A DNA stretch of 64,000 bases from Pomacea canaliculata (Eukaryota; Mollusca; Gastropoda; Architaenioglossa; Ampullariidae): NCBI RefSeq assembly GCF_003073045.1, contig NC_037593.1:11208735-11272734 (forward strand), written 5' to 3'. This document shows positions 37,244 through 47,921 of this stretch, one piece after another; the stretch's first letter is position 1, and the number at the start of each line of letters is the position of its first letter. The notes beneath the pieces were generated by a model. That model ran no database searches and was not told where the DNA came from. It saw nothing but the letters and a program-made list of their open reading frames with translations. Position numbers and translations under genes: made by a program.

Positions 37244-38229
37244 ATGGGTCCTCTCACAGCTTTCATTGCGTGGACGGTGTCATCGTACGCCTGTCATCAG
37301 ATGGCCAAGGTTTTCCTCACTAACGTCAGCATTGTGCTCCCCCACGTGACCTCAGTTACCATGGCTGCCGCACTGACGGTGGTGCAGATGCTCTTCTGCC
37401 GGATGCTGACGACGACGTCGTGGAAGATCCGTTTGGCCGACGTCGCTGAAAACAAAGGAAGCATCAGCGAGAAAAACAAGAATTTTCTTAACAACTATAT
37501 CGTTGCCCTGGTAATGCACGTGTTGTCGACGTTTCTGACCAACTGGAGCTTAGCACGAACGGAGGCGGCTCCACGTTGGCCATCAAACTGATGGAGCCGC
37601 TGGTGTCCGCGGTGCGCAGCGGGTGTGGCACGAGAGCCTCTCGGCTACAGCGTTGTGGGTCAGCCTGCCCTTGGTCATCGGCGGCGCCGTCGTCTTCGTG
37701 TCTGACGATCCCTTGAGTGTACAGCACGCGCTGAGCGCAGGTGGTGCTGGCCATGGGCTCCAACGTGCTGCTGGCCGTCAGAAACCTGGCCATCAAGGGA
37801 CTGCACTCTGGACAACTAAACCTTGGCCCTCGCCGTCTCAGCTGGTCTGTTGGTGGTGTCCTAGTGGGAATGTCAGTACTAGTGCTGACTGCTGTCTGGT
37901 GGCTTGAGATCGTGGACATCGTGTCACGGAGGTCAACTCTGGCTGTGACGTCACTGCTGCTGTCGGGGGTGTTTCACGTCACGTACTCGCTGATCAGCAC
38001 GAGCGTGATCCTGCGCGCGTTGGACGTGGTCAGTCACTCCATGGCCAACGTCATCAAGCGCGTGCTGGTGGTGGCGCTGCTGTACGTCAGCGGGTCACGC
38101 AGTGCATCTGGCGCCAACGTTGCGGGTCTGATGGTGACTATTGCTGGTCTGGCTGTGTACGTCAGAGATAAAACTCACTCCAAAACAAACACGTGTACTG
38201 AAAGGATTACCTTTAAAGGTAAGGCTTAG
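37244..38229 (+). pseudogene. TPT/PEP-translocator-like gene, copy A, frame disrupted
   Basis: Same protein as intact copy D, beginning MGPLTAFIAWTVSSYACHQ and ending at TAG near 38229. The frame is broken by small indels relative to D: single-base deletions near 37570, 37610 and 37632, a one-base insertion near 37652, and a two-base deletion near 37738. The three frame pieces still align end to end with D, and VSDDPLSVQHALSAG places A with D rather than B. A splice acceptor (cag, 37186-37188) precedes the ATG. The C-terminal donor AAAG|GTAAGG (gt at 38219-38220) is kept. The indels could be real decay or consensus errors; nearly full identity otherwise favours a very recent event or error. 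See copy D for function. Confidence 0.75.
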
Positions 38230-39600
38230 TACAGACACACACATTTTTTCAGCCTAAGTGCGAGAACACTGACACTAAATTGCCAGTAAAGATTCAATTG
38301 ACTCCGAGCTCCAATCGTACCTTCCCAATAATAAACAGAAGGAAATTTAGTGTAAAGCAAAGTTATTAATGATTCAAAGTTTTACAAATCATTTAAAATA
38401 CATACAATGCTTCAAATTGCAAATATGGCTTGTTCTCTGAGAGTCCCGTTTCAATTTCCAATTGCTAATGAAGATAGCATGTCACTGCCTTTACTACACA
38501 CAACACACTACACTCGTTTGACACACACTCGCTACTTATCTCTTCACACAAAGGTCTCTTGTGACGTGGAGAGCCGCGGTACATTTAGTCGGCGACACAC
38601 GCCAATACACAATCAGCGACAGACACTGAGCACTACTCTAGCAACGACTTCTGCTTCTTAAGCAGCATTCCGCAACTCTCTCTCTCTCTTTACTTCTTCA
38701 CTCTGACTGCTTTGACACTTACTCTCATCGCTTATATACAAACTGGACAAAGGCATTTGGAAGCATCCAACATCTACCAGTGACGCACCGAACATACCAA
38801 GAATTGCGTCCGTCATACTCGCTCACACACCTGATAGCGAGGTTTAGGGGCTCACAGTCCTGATGGTGACACACGGAGGTCAGTCGCAGGTAAAGGTCAC
38901 TAGACGCATCTACGCTGTTACGAATTCAGTTTTGGAGACACCCACGAAGGCGCACATTTCTACACGTGTGTCTGTTTTCTGAATGTCAAACAGGACAGAG
39001 TTTTATGTGCTTAAATCGTTTTTCAATATTATAATATCTGTAGTATACTTCAGTGTATTTTAACTTTACCTTAAGTAAAACTTCAGGTTTTCGTCTGCAT
39101 GAAACGAAATAAACATTCCACACGTTTTCTAGAATCATATTTGTATCATATGTATAGATATCATAGCACTGATTGGTTCAAAATATGCCAACTGTATAGG
39201 TAGTGACTGTTATCTAGGATGTTATCTCTCGAAATCTAAATTGTTCGCGTTATCTCATAATTATATTATCATCTGTCTCCAAAGGAAGTTGTTTCTGTGT
39301 CGTTTAAATATTGTATTTTGTGTTTACGACTAACGGCAAACCATGTAAAGTGTCACTTTAGGATAACCACAGAAATGCAAAATCATCGCTTTTAATTCCC
39401 AACACTTGGTTTACTGTGGCAATATAAGCTTTCTGTAAATATTGACTGCATTTCTTCATTATACCATTATTGCCGGGTGGTGTGCGAAGTACAAAGACTA
39501 AAAGAACCACAATTAATCTCAAATAGAAAAAAAGAATGTGAGTTCCAAATCTGTGCTCTATTGTTCCATCATAAAGTTTGTTTTTAATATAATTACATTC
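38230..39600 (+). other. Copy A segment between translocator and transferase frames
   Basis: Either intergenic DNA or an intron (38219-39660). About 38578-38980 (from TCGGCGACACACGCC on) is shared with copy D (61405-61790) but missing from B and C. The CAAATCTTGCTGTTGCAG...GGCATTTAGGT block present in B, C and D is missing here. An AATAAA lies near 38330. No other gene is seen. Confidence 0.6.
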
Positions 39601-39611
39601 AACGTTTACTT

Positions 39612-40889
39612 ATGAATGTAGTTATTAGTGTTGCTAAGAGAAAAATTATGATATCTTCAGGGGGAGCAAGCAGCCAGTGCAACATCCTAACCAAGGTGCT
39701 GTTTGTCACGTGTCCCATACTTCTTATTGGCTGGCACCTTTCTGGTATCATCATGTAGATATCGACAACATGCGCCGGCAAGTCCTTACGGGCTTCGATG
39801 GCCAGGACGCCACCACAACTTCATGCTGCTTGTCTCAGTGGGCCGACTTCCTGTCTTTGGACTACACCCGCCATCCCTTCGACACGGACCGCCTGGCTCC
39901 TACCCTGCACACCAACGACGAGGTGGTGTGGGAGATGCAGCGCCTGCACGTGCGGGTTCTGACGTCACTGCTAGCGGGTCGACGTCACGCCATGCTGATG
40001 GAGTTCGCCGCTCACGAGAACAAAGGCGACGCCGCCATCACGGTGGGGCAGGTGGCCTTGTTGAAGCGACTCAACGTGACTTTAGTGTTCAGCTGTTCCA
40101 CTGGACACTGTAACGATGACGTCCTAAAAAATGCAAGGGAGATAAGTAAAGGTTACAACTCAACATCGCTTATTATTCTATTGCAAGGTGGCGGTAACCT
40201 GGTCGGCTACTCATCCATAGACTTTACTAGGGAAAAAATCTTGAATCTTTTTCCAGATTTTCCGACTATTTTGTTTTCTCAAAGCATCTGGTTACACAGA
40301 GGAAATCAAGCTCATCTAAATAAGTGTCGTGAGATTTACTCCTACAGGGAGAAACTGACCATCTTCTTGCGGACAGACAGTCCGGCTCTGGCGCAAGAAC
40401 ATTTTCCAGGGACGAAACTCTGCTGATGCCCGACATGGCGTTTGGCCTGGGGCGTGTCCCGCGCACCATGCCGCCTACCCTCGACATTGTGTGGCTGAAG
40501 AGAACTGATCGCGAGTCTTCAGGGTATAAAGTACCCGAGATACCTACTAACCTCAGTGTTTATGTCGGCGACTGGCGAGAATGGAAGACAAACCATGGCA
40601 AAACGCCCATGGAAACATCATTTCTGATGGCCTTCAACGGGTTGTCGTTCTTGCAGCGTGGGCGCGTGGTGATCACTGACCGACTACACGGCCACATCCT
40701 GTCCGTGCTGCTGGGAATCCCTCACGTGCTCATCGACAACCCTCCCTACTTCAACTCTCTCCCTTCCGTCGCACGTGGACGGCGGGTTATCCAACCGGTG
40801 CTGGTCACCACAGGGAGGAGGCTCTGGACCAGGCACAAAGACTGCTGAGAAGTACAATAATTTATCTTCCTAATGTTGTACGTCCTTAA
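39612..40889 (+). pseudogene. Polysaccharide pyruvyl transferase family gene, copy A, frame disrupted
   Basis: It aligns throughout with the intact copies B and D. Small deletions break the frame near 39757 and 39772, near 40378-40425 and again near 40765-40855. Catalytic-family motifs remain: ENKGDAAI, LLQGGGN, SQSIWLH, MPDMAFGLG and TDRLHGHILSVLLG. The N-terminal two thirds (GYSSIDFTREK) is B-like, while the stretch with SSGYKVPE and GDWREWKTN is D-like, so the copy is mosaic. The acceptor-like TCTTCAG before GGGGAGC (exon from 39661) is kept. Whether it is a pseudogene or carries assembly indels cannot be decided from sequence alone. Confidence 0.75.
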
Positions 40890-43650
40890 CAGCTAGATGT
40901 AAATTACTGGACATATTTAAACACATCGTACACCTGGTTGCGGGACGAACGTTTTTATTTAAGTCTGATAACCTTTTATTGGTTACTTTTATTTAGTAGA
41001 AAACTAAACTTTTTTTTAGTAATTTTATGTACAGAAAATCATACATTAAAAAAAAAATTAAACTAAAAACAAACCAAGGCTTAGCAGATTTCTTCTTGAT
41101 TGAACTTTGTCCGAAGAGGACGTTTGACATCTTTTTCTTGCAGCAAGTTCGTTTATGTTTGGAGTAAGTTTCTGTGTTGTGGAGATTGTCAGGATGACTA
41201 CAAGTGTACATCAATAAGACGACTCCTGTGTGATGTTTTGTTGATCTTCATCACAGAAAAATGTTGCTCACACAGATATGTACTGCCAAGCATGCTAGAT
41301 GCAAATTCATTGTCTTATTTAAACGCACCCTCTATGGTAAAAAGTAGATTATAAAAATGATTTAGAAGAAAGCCTAATGACAGATTACTGAGTAATGTTT
41401 TGTTCAAAGGCAATGCAAATTTCCATTTTTTTAGACGTCGAGCCTAGGCGAACCGTTTACTTTAAAGCAGTCACCTTTGTACAAAAGTTAGCATCAGGAC
41501 TGTTCAGCACGCACTTTACTGAAAGCACCAGACGAACAAGTGGCATCCTGTCCTGTCACCTTTCTGACCACAGGGCAACTAGTAGGTCCTTCAGAGCTGG
41601 AGGCTCGACGTAGATAGTCGGATGGAAGGAAACCCCATCACTACGCATGCCCACATGAACATAACAGCGCAGTAATATATTTCATGCTGACCTTACCATG
41701 GAATAATTAGCGAAAACAAAAATACAGAAAAATTCAACTTCGGTCTATGGCCTAGAAAAGTCTATTTTACCCAGAAAGAGGAAAGGTTGTTGCCTATGGG
41801 TATGTAAACTAGTGTATAGAAAATTTAATATCTGTATATATTCTTTAGAAAAATGACTAATAATGAGCTGTAAATAAAATATTTTAAAAATGCAACGGTT
41901 TGGTGAACTGAATAACTGAATGGTTGGAATTGTATGTACGTTGGTAGCAAGAGTCTGATGCGATGTGGTGGTAGTAGATGTTGCCAACAATTTAGGCAGA
42001 TATTCTGTCATCGTATTTGTTATTAAAATTTTCTTACACATTTCAAAAGCTTGTGGTCCGTTAGCTTTGACTACTGTGCACATCAATTAAAACATTAAAT
42101 AACTTTTTTGTGTAAATTCGAAACATCCATGCTTGTCATATATTTTGTTTGCTTCGCATTTGTAGGTATGGAACAATTTGTGCAAGATCTCTAGATTTAT
42201 TATTGGAGCAGTAGAAAAAATGTGTTTATACAGTGTATTAAAAGCAATATTACAGAAATAACTTACTCAGAAGGATCTTACTACTACTAAACGCACGAAT
42301 CCACACACACAAGAACTTGGCTGACTGTTGAGTCTTGGTGCTGTGATAAGCTGTTTTATCATTCAGCACGATTAAAAACGAAAAACTGTTGAAAGATGAC
42401 TTATCAAATGAACAAACTCTGCATGTGAGTTAAATAATGTTGAACCCGTTTACGGCACCACAAAGGACAGAGTGGATCATTTCCAGCTTGTAATGAATTT
42501 TCTTGAAAAATTAAGTGTATAAATTCAATAATTGAAAGTATATCTTGTTAATGATGGAGGTGTCACTTGGTGTGTAGACGTTTTATACATCTTCCAAACT
42601 GTGCACAAGACAGGAGGGTGCATGCAGTGAGTATGACAGTTGCAAAGCAGAGCGGACTCAGGTCTCGAGCGCACGGGCTACACGAGACGAGGATAAAGGG
42701 TCAATAGTTCATGGGTTGCTAATAACAACAACAAAATCAGTGCATCATACTATGGACGTGTACAGGAGGATTGCTGTCTGTCTGCCAACACCAACGCTTA
42801 GCCTCTTGCGCAGTTCTCCGCTGTTAGTCTCGGCGAGCCTAAACAAAGAATGTGACTGAACCGGAAGCTTTGTAGTCTCAAGCCTCGTTTTAATAGTTAA
42901 CTGGAAAAAAAAATCGTCCGTCAGCAGTCCAGTAATACAAGTTCGTGATCATACTAAGAAACTTTTGCACGCTTTGTCGAGGGCTTAGAAGGTTGAAGAA
43001 CGGAAAGGAAGGATGCATGTATTCCCCTTCCTTCACATTTATTTATGTAGTTTATTTATACACACCATAGATACCAAATACAAATGTAAGAATTTAGTAT
43101 CTCTGTATACACTAAACCCTCCATTTCCTGATTGCCTTCACTTCCGTTCTATGTGCTTACTACGTGTTAAAGGTTTCATTACAAGATATATTTACACCAT
43201 CAAGGTGTCGACTTCACTCATTTATCGAAGGACTGTGTTCAAGGCTGATTAGAGACAGGTGTTTAAAATGTTGATGCAATAGCTGTGAGTTTGTGTAATC
43301 CACTGACTGCCACAGTCCCCTCCTCCCACCGTATCCCACAATCCCTCTAGACCCCCACCTCCCCATCTTCTCAACCTACGAGGTTGTCTCCACCTGCTGT
43401 TACTTCGAATCAATGTCAGATCTGCGACACCCATCCTTTACACTACTTTCATCCATCCTGGCAAAGATGTTCGAGCTCATACTGTATAAACTGTAATGAG
43501 TTTAGACTATCAAACCTAGTATAAGTACGAATATAACAGTCTTTAAAATTCTTTTTTTCTGAGGATTGTATCTACGCCCGAAGGTACAGAGTGGCTCTAG
43601 GCATTCCATACAGTGAAGCGACTACACGCAATAAAACTTTGACGTGTTTT
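40890..43650 (+). repeat. Inter-unit spacer between copies A and B
   Basis: This spacer is almost identical to the next one (47922-50580), with only a few scattered small differences; open frames at 41395-41613 and 43013-43252 are unchanged at 48428-48646 and 50048-50287. It contains AT-rich 3' sequence of the transferase gene with A-rich tracts near 41045-41065, an inverted half copy of the GCCGAG repeat (about 42745-42955), and no gene I can support. Confidence 0.7.
42745..42955 (-). repeat. Inverted half copy of the GCCGAG palindromic MITE (spacer A/B)
   Basis: ACCAACGCTTAGCCTCTTGC, GCTGTTAGTCTCGGCGAGCC, ACCGGAAGCTTTGTAGTC and CCTCGTTTTAATAGTTAACT are the complements of the family blocks at 9725-9921. 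Confidence 0.75.
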
Positions 43651-43710
43651 AAAAAATGACGTCATCAGATATTCAGTATGACGCAGCACGATGTCACGTG
43701 TCAGATGCCA

Positions 43711-43858
43711 GTAGTCGGCGGTGCGGTGGCGCAAGGGCTAGAGTTGGCTGTCCTGGGTTCAGCTCTTGCCTCAGGCACGCTGTTCTAAACGTGGCATCTG
43801 TTTACATGGTCACTACTAGGACGGGTGTCTCTCTGGGTGCTCAAGCTTTCTCGCTGAG
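43711..43858 (+). repeat. tRNA-derived SINE in unit B, ending at a splice-donor-like site
   Basis: GGTGGCGCAAGGGCTAGAGT (A-box region) and CTGGGTTCAGCTCTTGCC (B-box region) are followed by a core with GGGTGTCTCTCTGGGTGCTC. The segment runs straight into CGCTGAG|GTAAGC, a near-consensus splice donor (gt at 43859-43860) about 0.6 kb before the acceptor in front of the translocator ATG. Confidence 0.7.
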
Positions 43859-44493
43859 GTAAGCAATTTTTCTCAAACACCATACATAGGTATGCAAACA
43901 AATATGTCAGTAACATAATGTGTTCGATTTAGTCACCTTTGTAAAGAGCACAACACAAACATCTTTCTGTTTACTTCTGTGTCAACTAAAAGGTACGAAC
44001 TAACAAAAAAACTTGATCTGTGCTTTTTGCTGTTGGGCCTTTACTACTTGTCTAACGTCAGACACAGACACGCGCTCAAACACTAAAGTTTACTCTCACC
44101 TATGCTAAAGGTATCAGCAAAAACACAATCTGATCAGCGCGAATAGCCACGAGCTCTTTTCTATAAATATAAATAGAAGACATTTCATGCCTTATTAATC
44201 TGCAACTTACACAGCTTTAACCTATATATATATTTAAAATAACAAAAAAGCATTTTGAAATACAATATTTAAATAGAGGGCTTCACTAATTATGTTTCTT
44301 TGGTATTGAACCTGTAGATGGCTGGGTTTCGTCTTGTTTAGTTGTTTTTGTACACGCGTATTGATCACTCATTTATGTATCTGTTTTTGTTGGTAAAAAC
44401 TGTTCAGCTTCTTATGTTTATGGTTTGTTGACTTGCAGAAAAAAGTCGGAGCTTAGCTAAATCGTTTTAACGATAGAACATCAGAGAACAGCG

Positions 44494-45483
44494 ATGGGTC
44501 CTCTCACAGCTTTCATTGCGTGGACGGTGTCATCGTACGCGTGTCATCAGATGGCCAAGGTTTTCCTGACTAACGTCAACAATTTGCTCCCCCACGTGAC
44601 CCCAGTTACCATGGCTGCCGCACTCACGGTGACGCAGATGTTCTTCTGCTGGATGCTCACGCGACGTGGAAGATCCGTTTGGCCGACGTCGCTAAAAACA
44701 AAGAAAGATCAGCGAAAAAACAATCATTTCATAACAACTATCGCGTTGCCCTGGTGATGCACGTGTTGTCGACGTTTCTGACCAACTGGAGCTTAGCACG
44801 AACGGAGGCGGCCTCCACGTTGGCCATCAAACTGATGGAGCCGCTGTGTCCGCGGTGGCGCAGCGGTGTGGCACGGAGAGCCTCTCAGCAACAGCGTGTG
44901 GGTCAGTCTACCCTTGGTCATCGGCGGCGCCGTCGTCTTCGTGTCTGGCGACCCTTCGCACGTGCAGCGCGCGATGAGCGCTGGTGTGGTGCTGGCCATG
45001 GGCTCCAACGTGCTGCTGGCCGTCAGAAACCTGGCCATCAAGGGACTGCACTCTGGACAACTAAACCTTGGCCCTCGCCGTTTCAGCTGGTCTGTTGGTG
45101 GTGTCCTAGTGGGAATGTCAGTACTAGTGCTGACTGCTGCCTGGTGGCTTGAGATCGTGGACATCGTGTCACGGAGGTCAACTCTGGCTGTGACGTCACT
45201 GCTGCTGTCGGGGGCGTTTCACGTCACGTACTCGATGATCAGCACGAGCGTCATCCTGCGCGCGTTGGACGTGGTCAGTCACTCCATGGCCAACGTCATC
45301 AAGCGCGTGCTGGTGGTGGCGCTGCTGTACGTCAGCGGGTCACGTAGTGCATCTGGCGTCAACGTTGCGGGTCTGATGGTGACTATCGTTGGTCTGGCTG
45401 TGTATGTCAGAGAAAAAACTCACTCCAAAACAAACACGTGTACTAAAAGGATTACTTCCACTCCCTTTAAAGGTATGGCTTAG
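44494..45483 (+). pseudogene. TPT/PEP-translocator-like gene, copy B, small indels
   Basis: The ATG context and N-terminus match copy D. Compared with D, four bases are missing near 44662-44675, three single bases near 44705-44745 and single bases near 44847 and 44870. The net loss of nine restores the frame, so the C-terminal 205 residues (from about 44866) read normally to TAG. Only the middle third is out of frame. B-specific differences such as VSGDPSHVQRAMSAG set it apart from A and D. The C-terminal donor is AAAG|GTATGG (gt at 45473-45474), weaker than in A and D. All lesions are short and many lie in homopolymers, so they may be consensus errors. For function see copy D. Confidence 0.75.
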
Positions 45484-46634
45484 TTACACACACACACATT
45501 GTTTCAGCCTAAAGCATCAAATCTTGCTGTTGCAGAAGAACCAGTGTCTACCTAAAAAGTCCATGCGTAGCTTAAATTCCCTACGCATGCGCGGACCTGA
45601 AGGAGACGTTGACTCTACCTCAGGCATCGGGTCTCGGAACACCGTCTCAGGCCGGCATTTAGGTGTGCGAGGACACTGACACTAAATTGCCAGTAAAGAT
45701 TCAATTGACTCCGAGTTCTCAACGTACGTTTCCAATAATAAACAGAAGGCAATAAAGTGTAAAGCAAAGTTGTAAATGATTCAAAGTTTTACAAATCCTT
45801 TAAAATACATACAATGCTTCAAATTGCAAATATGGCTTGTTCTCTGAGAGTCCCGTTACAATTTCCAATTGCTAATGAAGATAGCATGTCACTGCCTTTA
45901 CTACACACAACACACTGCACTCGTTTGACACACACTCGCTACTTATCTCTTTACACAAAGGTCTCTTGTGACGTGGAAGGCCGCGGTACACTTAGTTTTC
46001 TGAATGTCAAACAGGACAGAGTTTTTTGTGTGCAAATCGTTTTTCAATATTATAATATTTGTAGTATGCTTCAGTGTATTTTAACTTTACCTTAAGTAAA
46101 ACTTCAGGTTTTCGTCTGCATGAAACGAAATCAACATTCCACACGTTTTCTAGAATCATATTTGTATCATATGTAAAGATATCATAGCACTGATTGGTTC
46201 AAAAGAGGCCAACAGTATAGGTAGTGACTGTTATCTAGGATGTTATCTCTCGAAATCTAAATTGTTCGCGTTATCTCAAAATTATTTATCATCTGTCCAA
46301 AGGAAGTTGTTTTCTGTGTCGTTTTAAATATTGTATTTTGTGTTTACGGCTAACGGCAAAACCATGTAAAGTGTTACTTTAGGATAACCACAGAAATGCA
46401 AAATCATCGCTTTTAATTCCCAACACTTGGTTTACTGTGGCAATATAAGCTTTCTGTAAATATTGACTGCATTTCTTCATTATACCATTATTGCCGGGTG
46501 GTGTGTGAAGTAAGTACAAAGACTAAAGAACCACAATCAATCTCAAATAGAAAAAAGAATGTGAGTTCCAAATCTGTGCTCTATTGTTCCATCATAAAGT
46601 TTGTTTTTAATATAATTACATTCAACGTTTACTT
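45484..46634 (+). other. Copy B segment between translocator and transferase frames
   Basis: Either intergenic DNA or an intron (45473-46683). AATAAA occurs near 45735. Compared with A and D it lacks about 0.4 kb at the junction near 45995 (...ACACTTAG|TTTTCTGAATG). The small frame at 45814-46095 overlaps material shared by all units and shows no domain. Confidence 0.6.
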
Positions 46635-47921
46635 ATGAATGTAGTTATTAGTGTTGCTAAGAGAAAAATTATGATATCTTCAGGGGGAGCAAGCAGCCAG
46701 TGCAGACATCTAACCAAGGTGCTGTTTTTCACGTGTCCCATACTTCTTATTGGCTGGCACCTTTCTGGTATCATCATGTATGATATCGACAACATGGCGC
46801 CGGCAAGTCCTTACGGGCTTCGATGGCCAGGACGCCCACACAACTTCATGCTGCTGTCTCAGTGGGCCGACTTCCTGTCTTTGGACTACACCCGCCATCC
46901 CTTCGACACGGACCGCCTGGCTCCTACCCTGCACACCAACGACGAGGTGGTGTGGGAGATGCAGCGCCTGCACGTGCGGGTTCTGACGTCACTGCTAGCG
47001 GGTCGACGTCACGCCATGCTGATGGACTTCGTCACTCACGAGAACAAAGGCGACGCCGCCATCACAGCGGGACAGGTGGCCTTGTTGAAGCGGCTCAACG
47101 TGACTATAGTGTTCAGCTGTTCCACTTATCTCTGTGACGATGGCATTCTAAAAAATGCAAGGGAGATAAGTAAAGGTTACAACTCAACATCGCTTATTAT
47201 TCTATTGCAAGGTGGCGGTAACCTGGTCGGCTACTCATCCATAGACTTTACTAGGGAAAAAATCTTGAATCTTTTTCCAGATTTTCCGACTCTGTTGTTT
47301 TCTCAAAGCATCTGGTTACACAAAGGAAATCAAGCTCATCTAAATAAGTGTCGTGAGATTTACTCCCACAGGGAGAACCTGACCATCTTCTTGCGGGACA
47401 GACAGTCGCTGGGTCTGGCGCAGAAACATTTTCCAGGGACGAAACTCATGCTGATGCCTGACATGGCGTTTGGCCTGGGGCGTGTCCCGCGCACCATGCC
47501 GCCTACCCTCGACATTGTGTGGCTTAAAAGACGTGATCTGGAGACTTCATGGTATAAAGTACCCGAGATACCTACTAACCTCAGTGTTTATGTCGGCGAC
47601 TGGAAAGCATGGTGGACAAACAAGGGCAAAACACCCATGGAAACATCATTTCTGATGACCTTTAACGGGTTGTCGTTCTTACAGCGTGGGCGCGTGGTGA
47701 TCACTGACCGACTACACGGCCACATCCTGTCCGTGCTGCTGGGAATCCCTCACGTGCTCATCGACAACCCTCCCTACTTCAAACTCTCCTCCTTCCGTCG
47801 CACGTGGACGGCGGGGTTATCCAACACGGTGCTGGTCACCACAGGGGAGGAGGCTCTGGACCAGGCACAAAAACTGCTGAAGAAGTACAATAATTATCTT
47901 CCTAATGTTGTACGTCCTTAA
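46635..47921 (+). CDS. Polysaccharide pyruvyl transferase family protein, copy B, intact
   Basis: 428 residues without interruption. After a short N-terminus a hydrophobic segment (about residues 28-49, KVLFFTCPILLIGWHLSG) suggests a type II anchor, with the enzyme part in the Golgi lumen. Family motifs in order: ENKGDAAI (about 136-143), LLQGGGN (about 190-196), SQSIWLH (about 223), RDRQS (about 254), MPDMAF (about 274) and TDRLHG followed by IPHVLIDN (about 357-378). This is the PS_pyruv_trans pattern. Expected reaction: transfer of pyruvate from PEP as a ketal onto a sugar. The acceptor is unknown. The ATG has a weak context (C at -3). An acceptor-like TCTTCAG (cag 46681-46683) follows it in phase 1, so the true coding exon may start at 46684 as exon 2 of a fusion with the upstream translocator. 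Confidence 0.88.
   Translation: MNVVISVAKRKIMISSGGASSQCRHLTKVLFFTCPILLIGWHLSGIIMYDIDNMAPASPYGLRWPGRPHNFMLLSQWADFLSLDYTRHPFDTDRLAPTLHTNDEVVWEMQRLHVRVLTSLLAGRRHAMLMDFVTHENKGDAAITAGQVALLKRLNVTIVFSCSTYLCDDGILKNAREISKGYNSTSLIILLQGGGNLVGYSSIDFTREKILNLFPDFPTLLFSQSIWLHKGNQAHLNKCREIYSHRENLTIFLRDRQSLGLAQKHFPGTKLMLMPDMAFGLGRVPRTMPPTLDIVWLKRRDLETSWYKVPEIPTNLSVYVGDWKAWWTNKGKTPMETSFLMTFNGLSFLQRGRVVITDRLHGHILSVLLGIPHVLIDNPPYFKLSSFRRTWTAGLSNTVLVTTGEEALDQAQKLLKKYNNYLPNVVRP

Noticed and set aside
37488..37919. Minus-strand frames of 123-143 codons opposite the translocator copies
   Set aside because: Antisense shadows present in several copies only because the sense sequence is conserved.
41395..41613. 72-codon frame repeated exactly in two spacers
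   Set aside because: It is conserved only because the whole spacer is duplicated, starts in an AT-rich stretch and is broken in the copy C spacer; no domain.
43711..43858. Functional tRNA gene
   Set aside because: A- and B-box-like sequences are present, but no acceptor stem or cloverleaf closes, and the segment recurs as a dispersed SINE.
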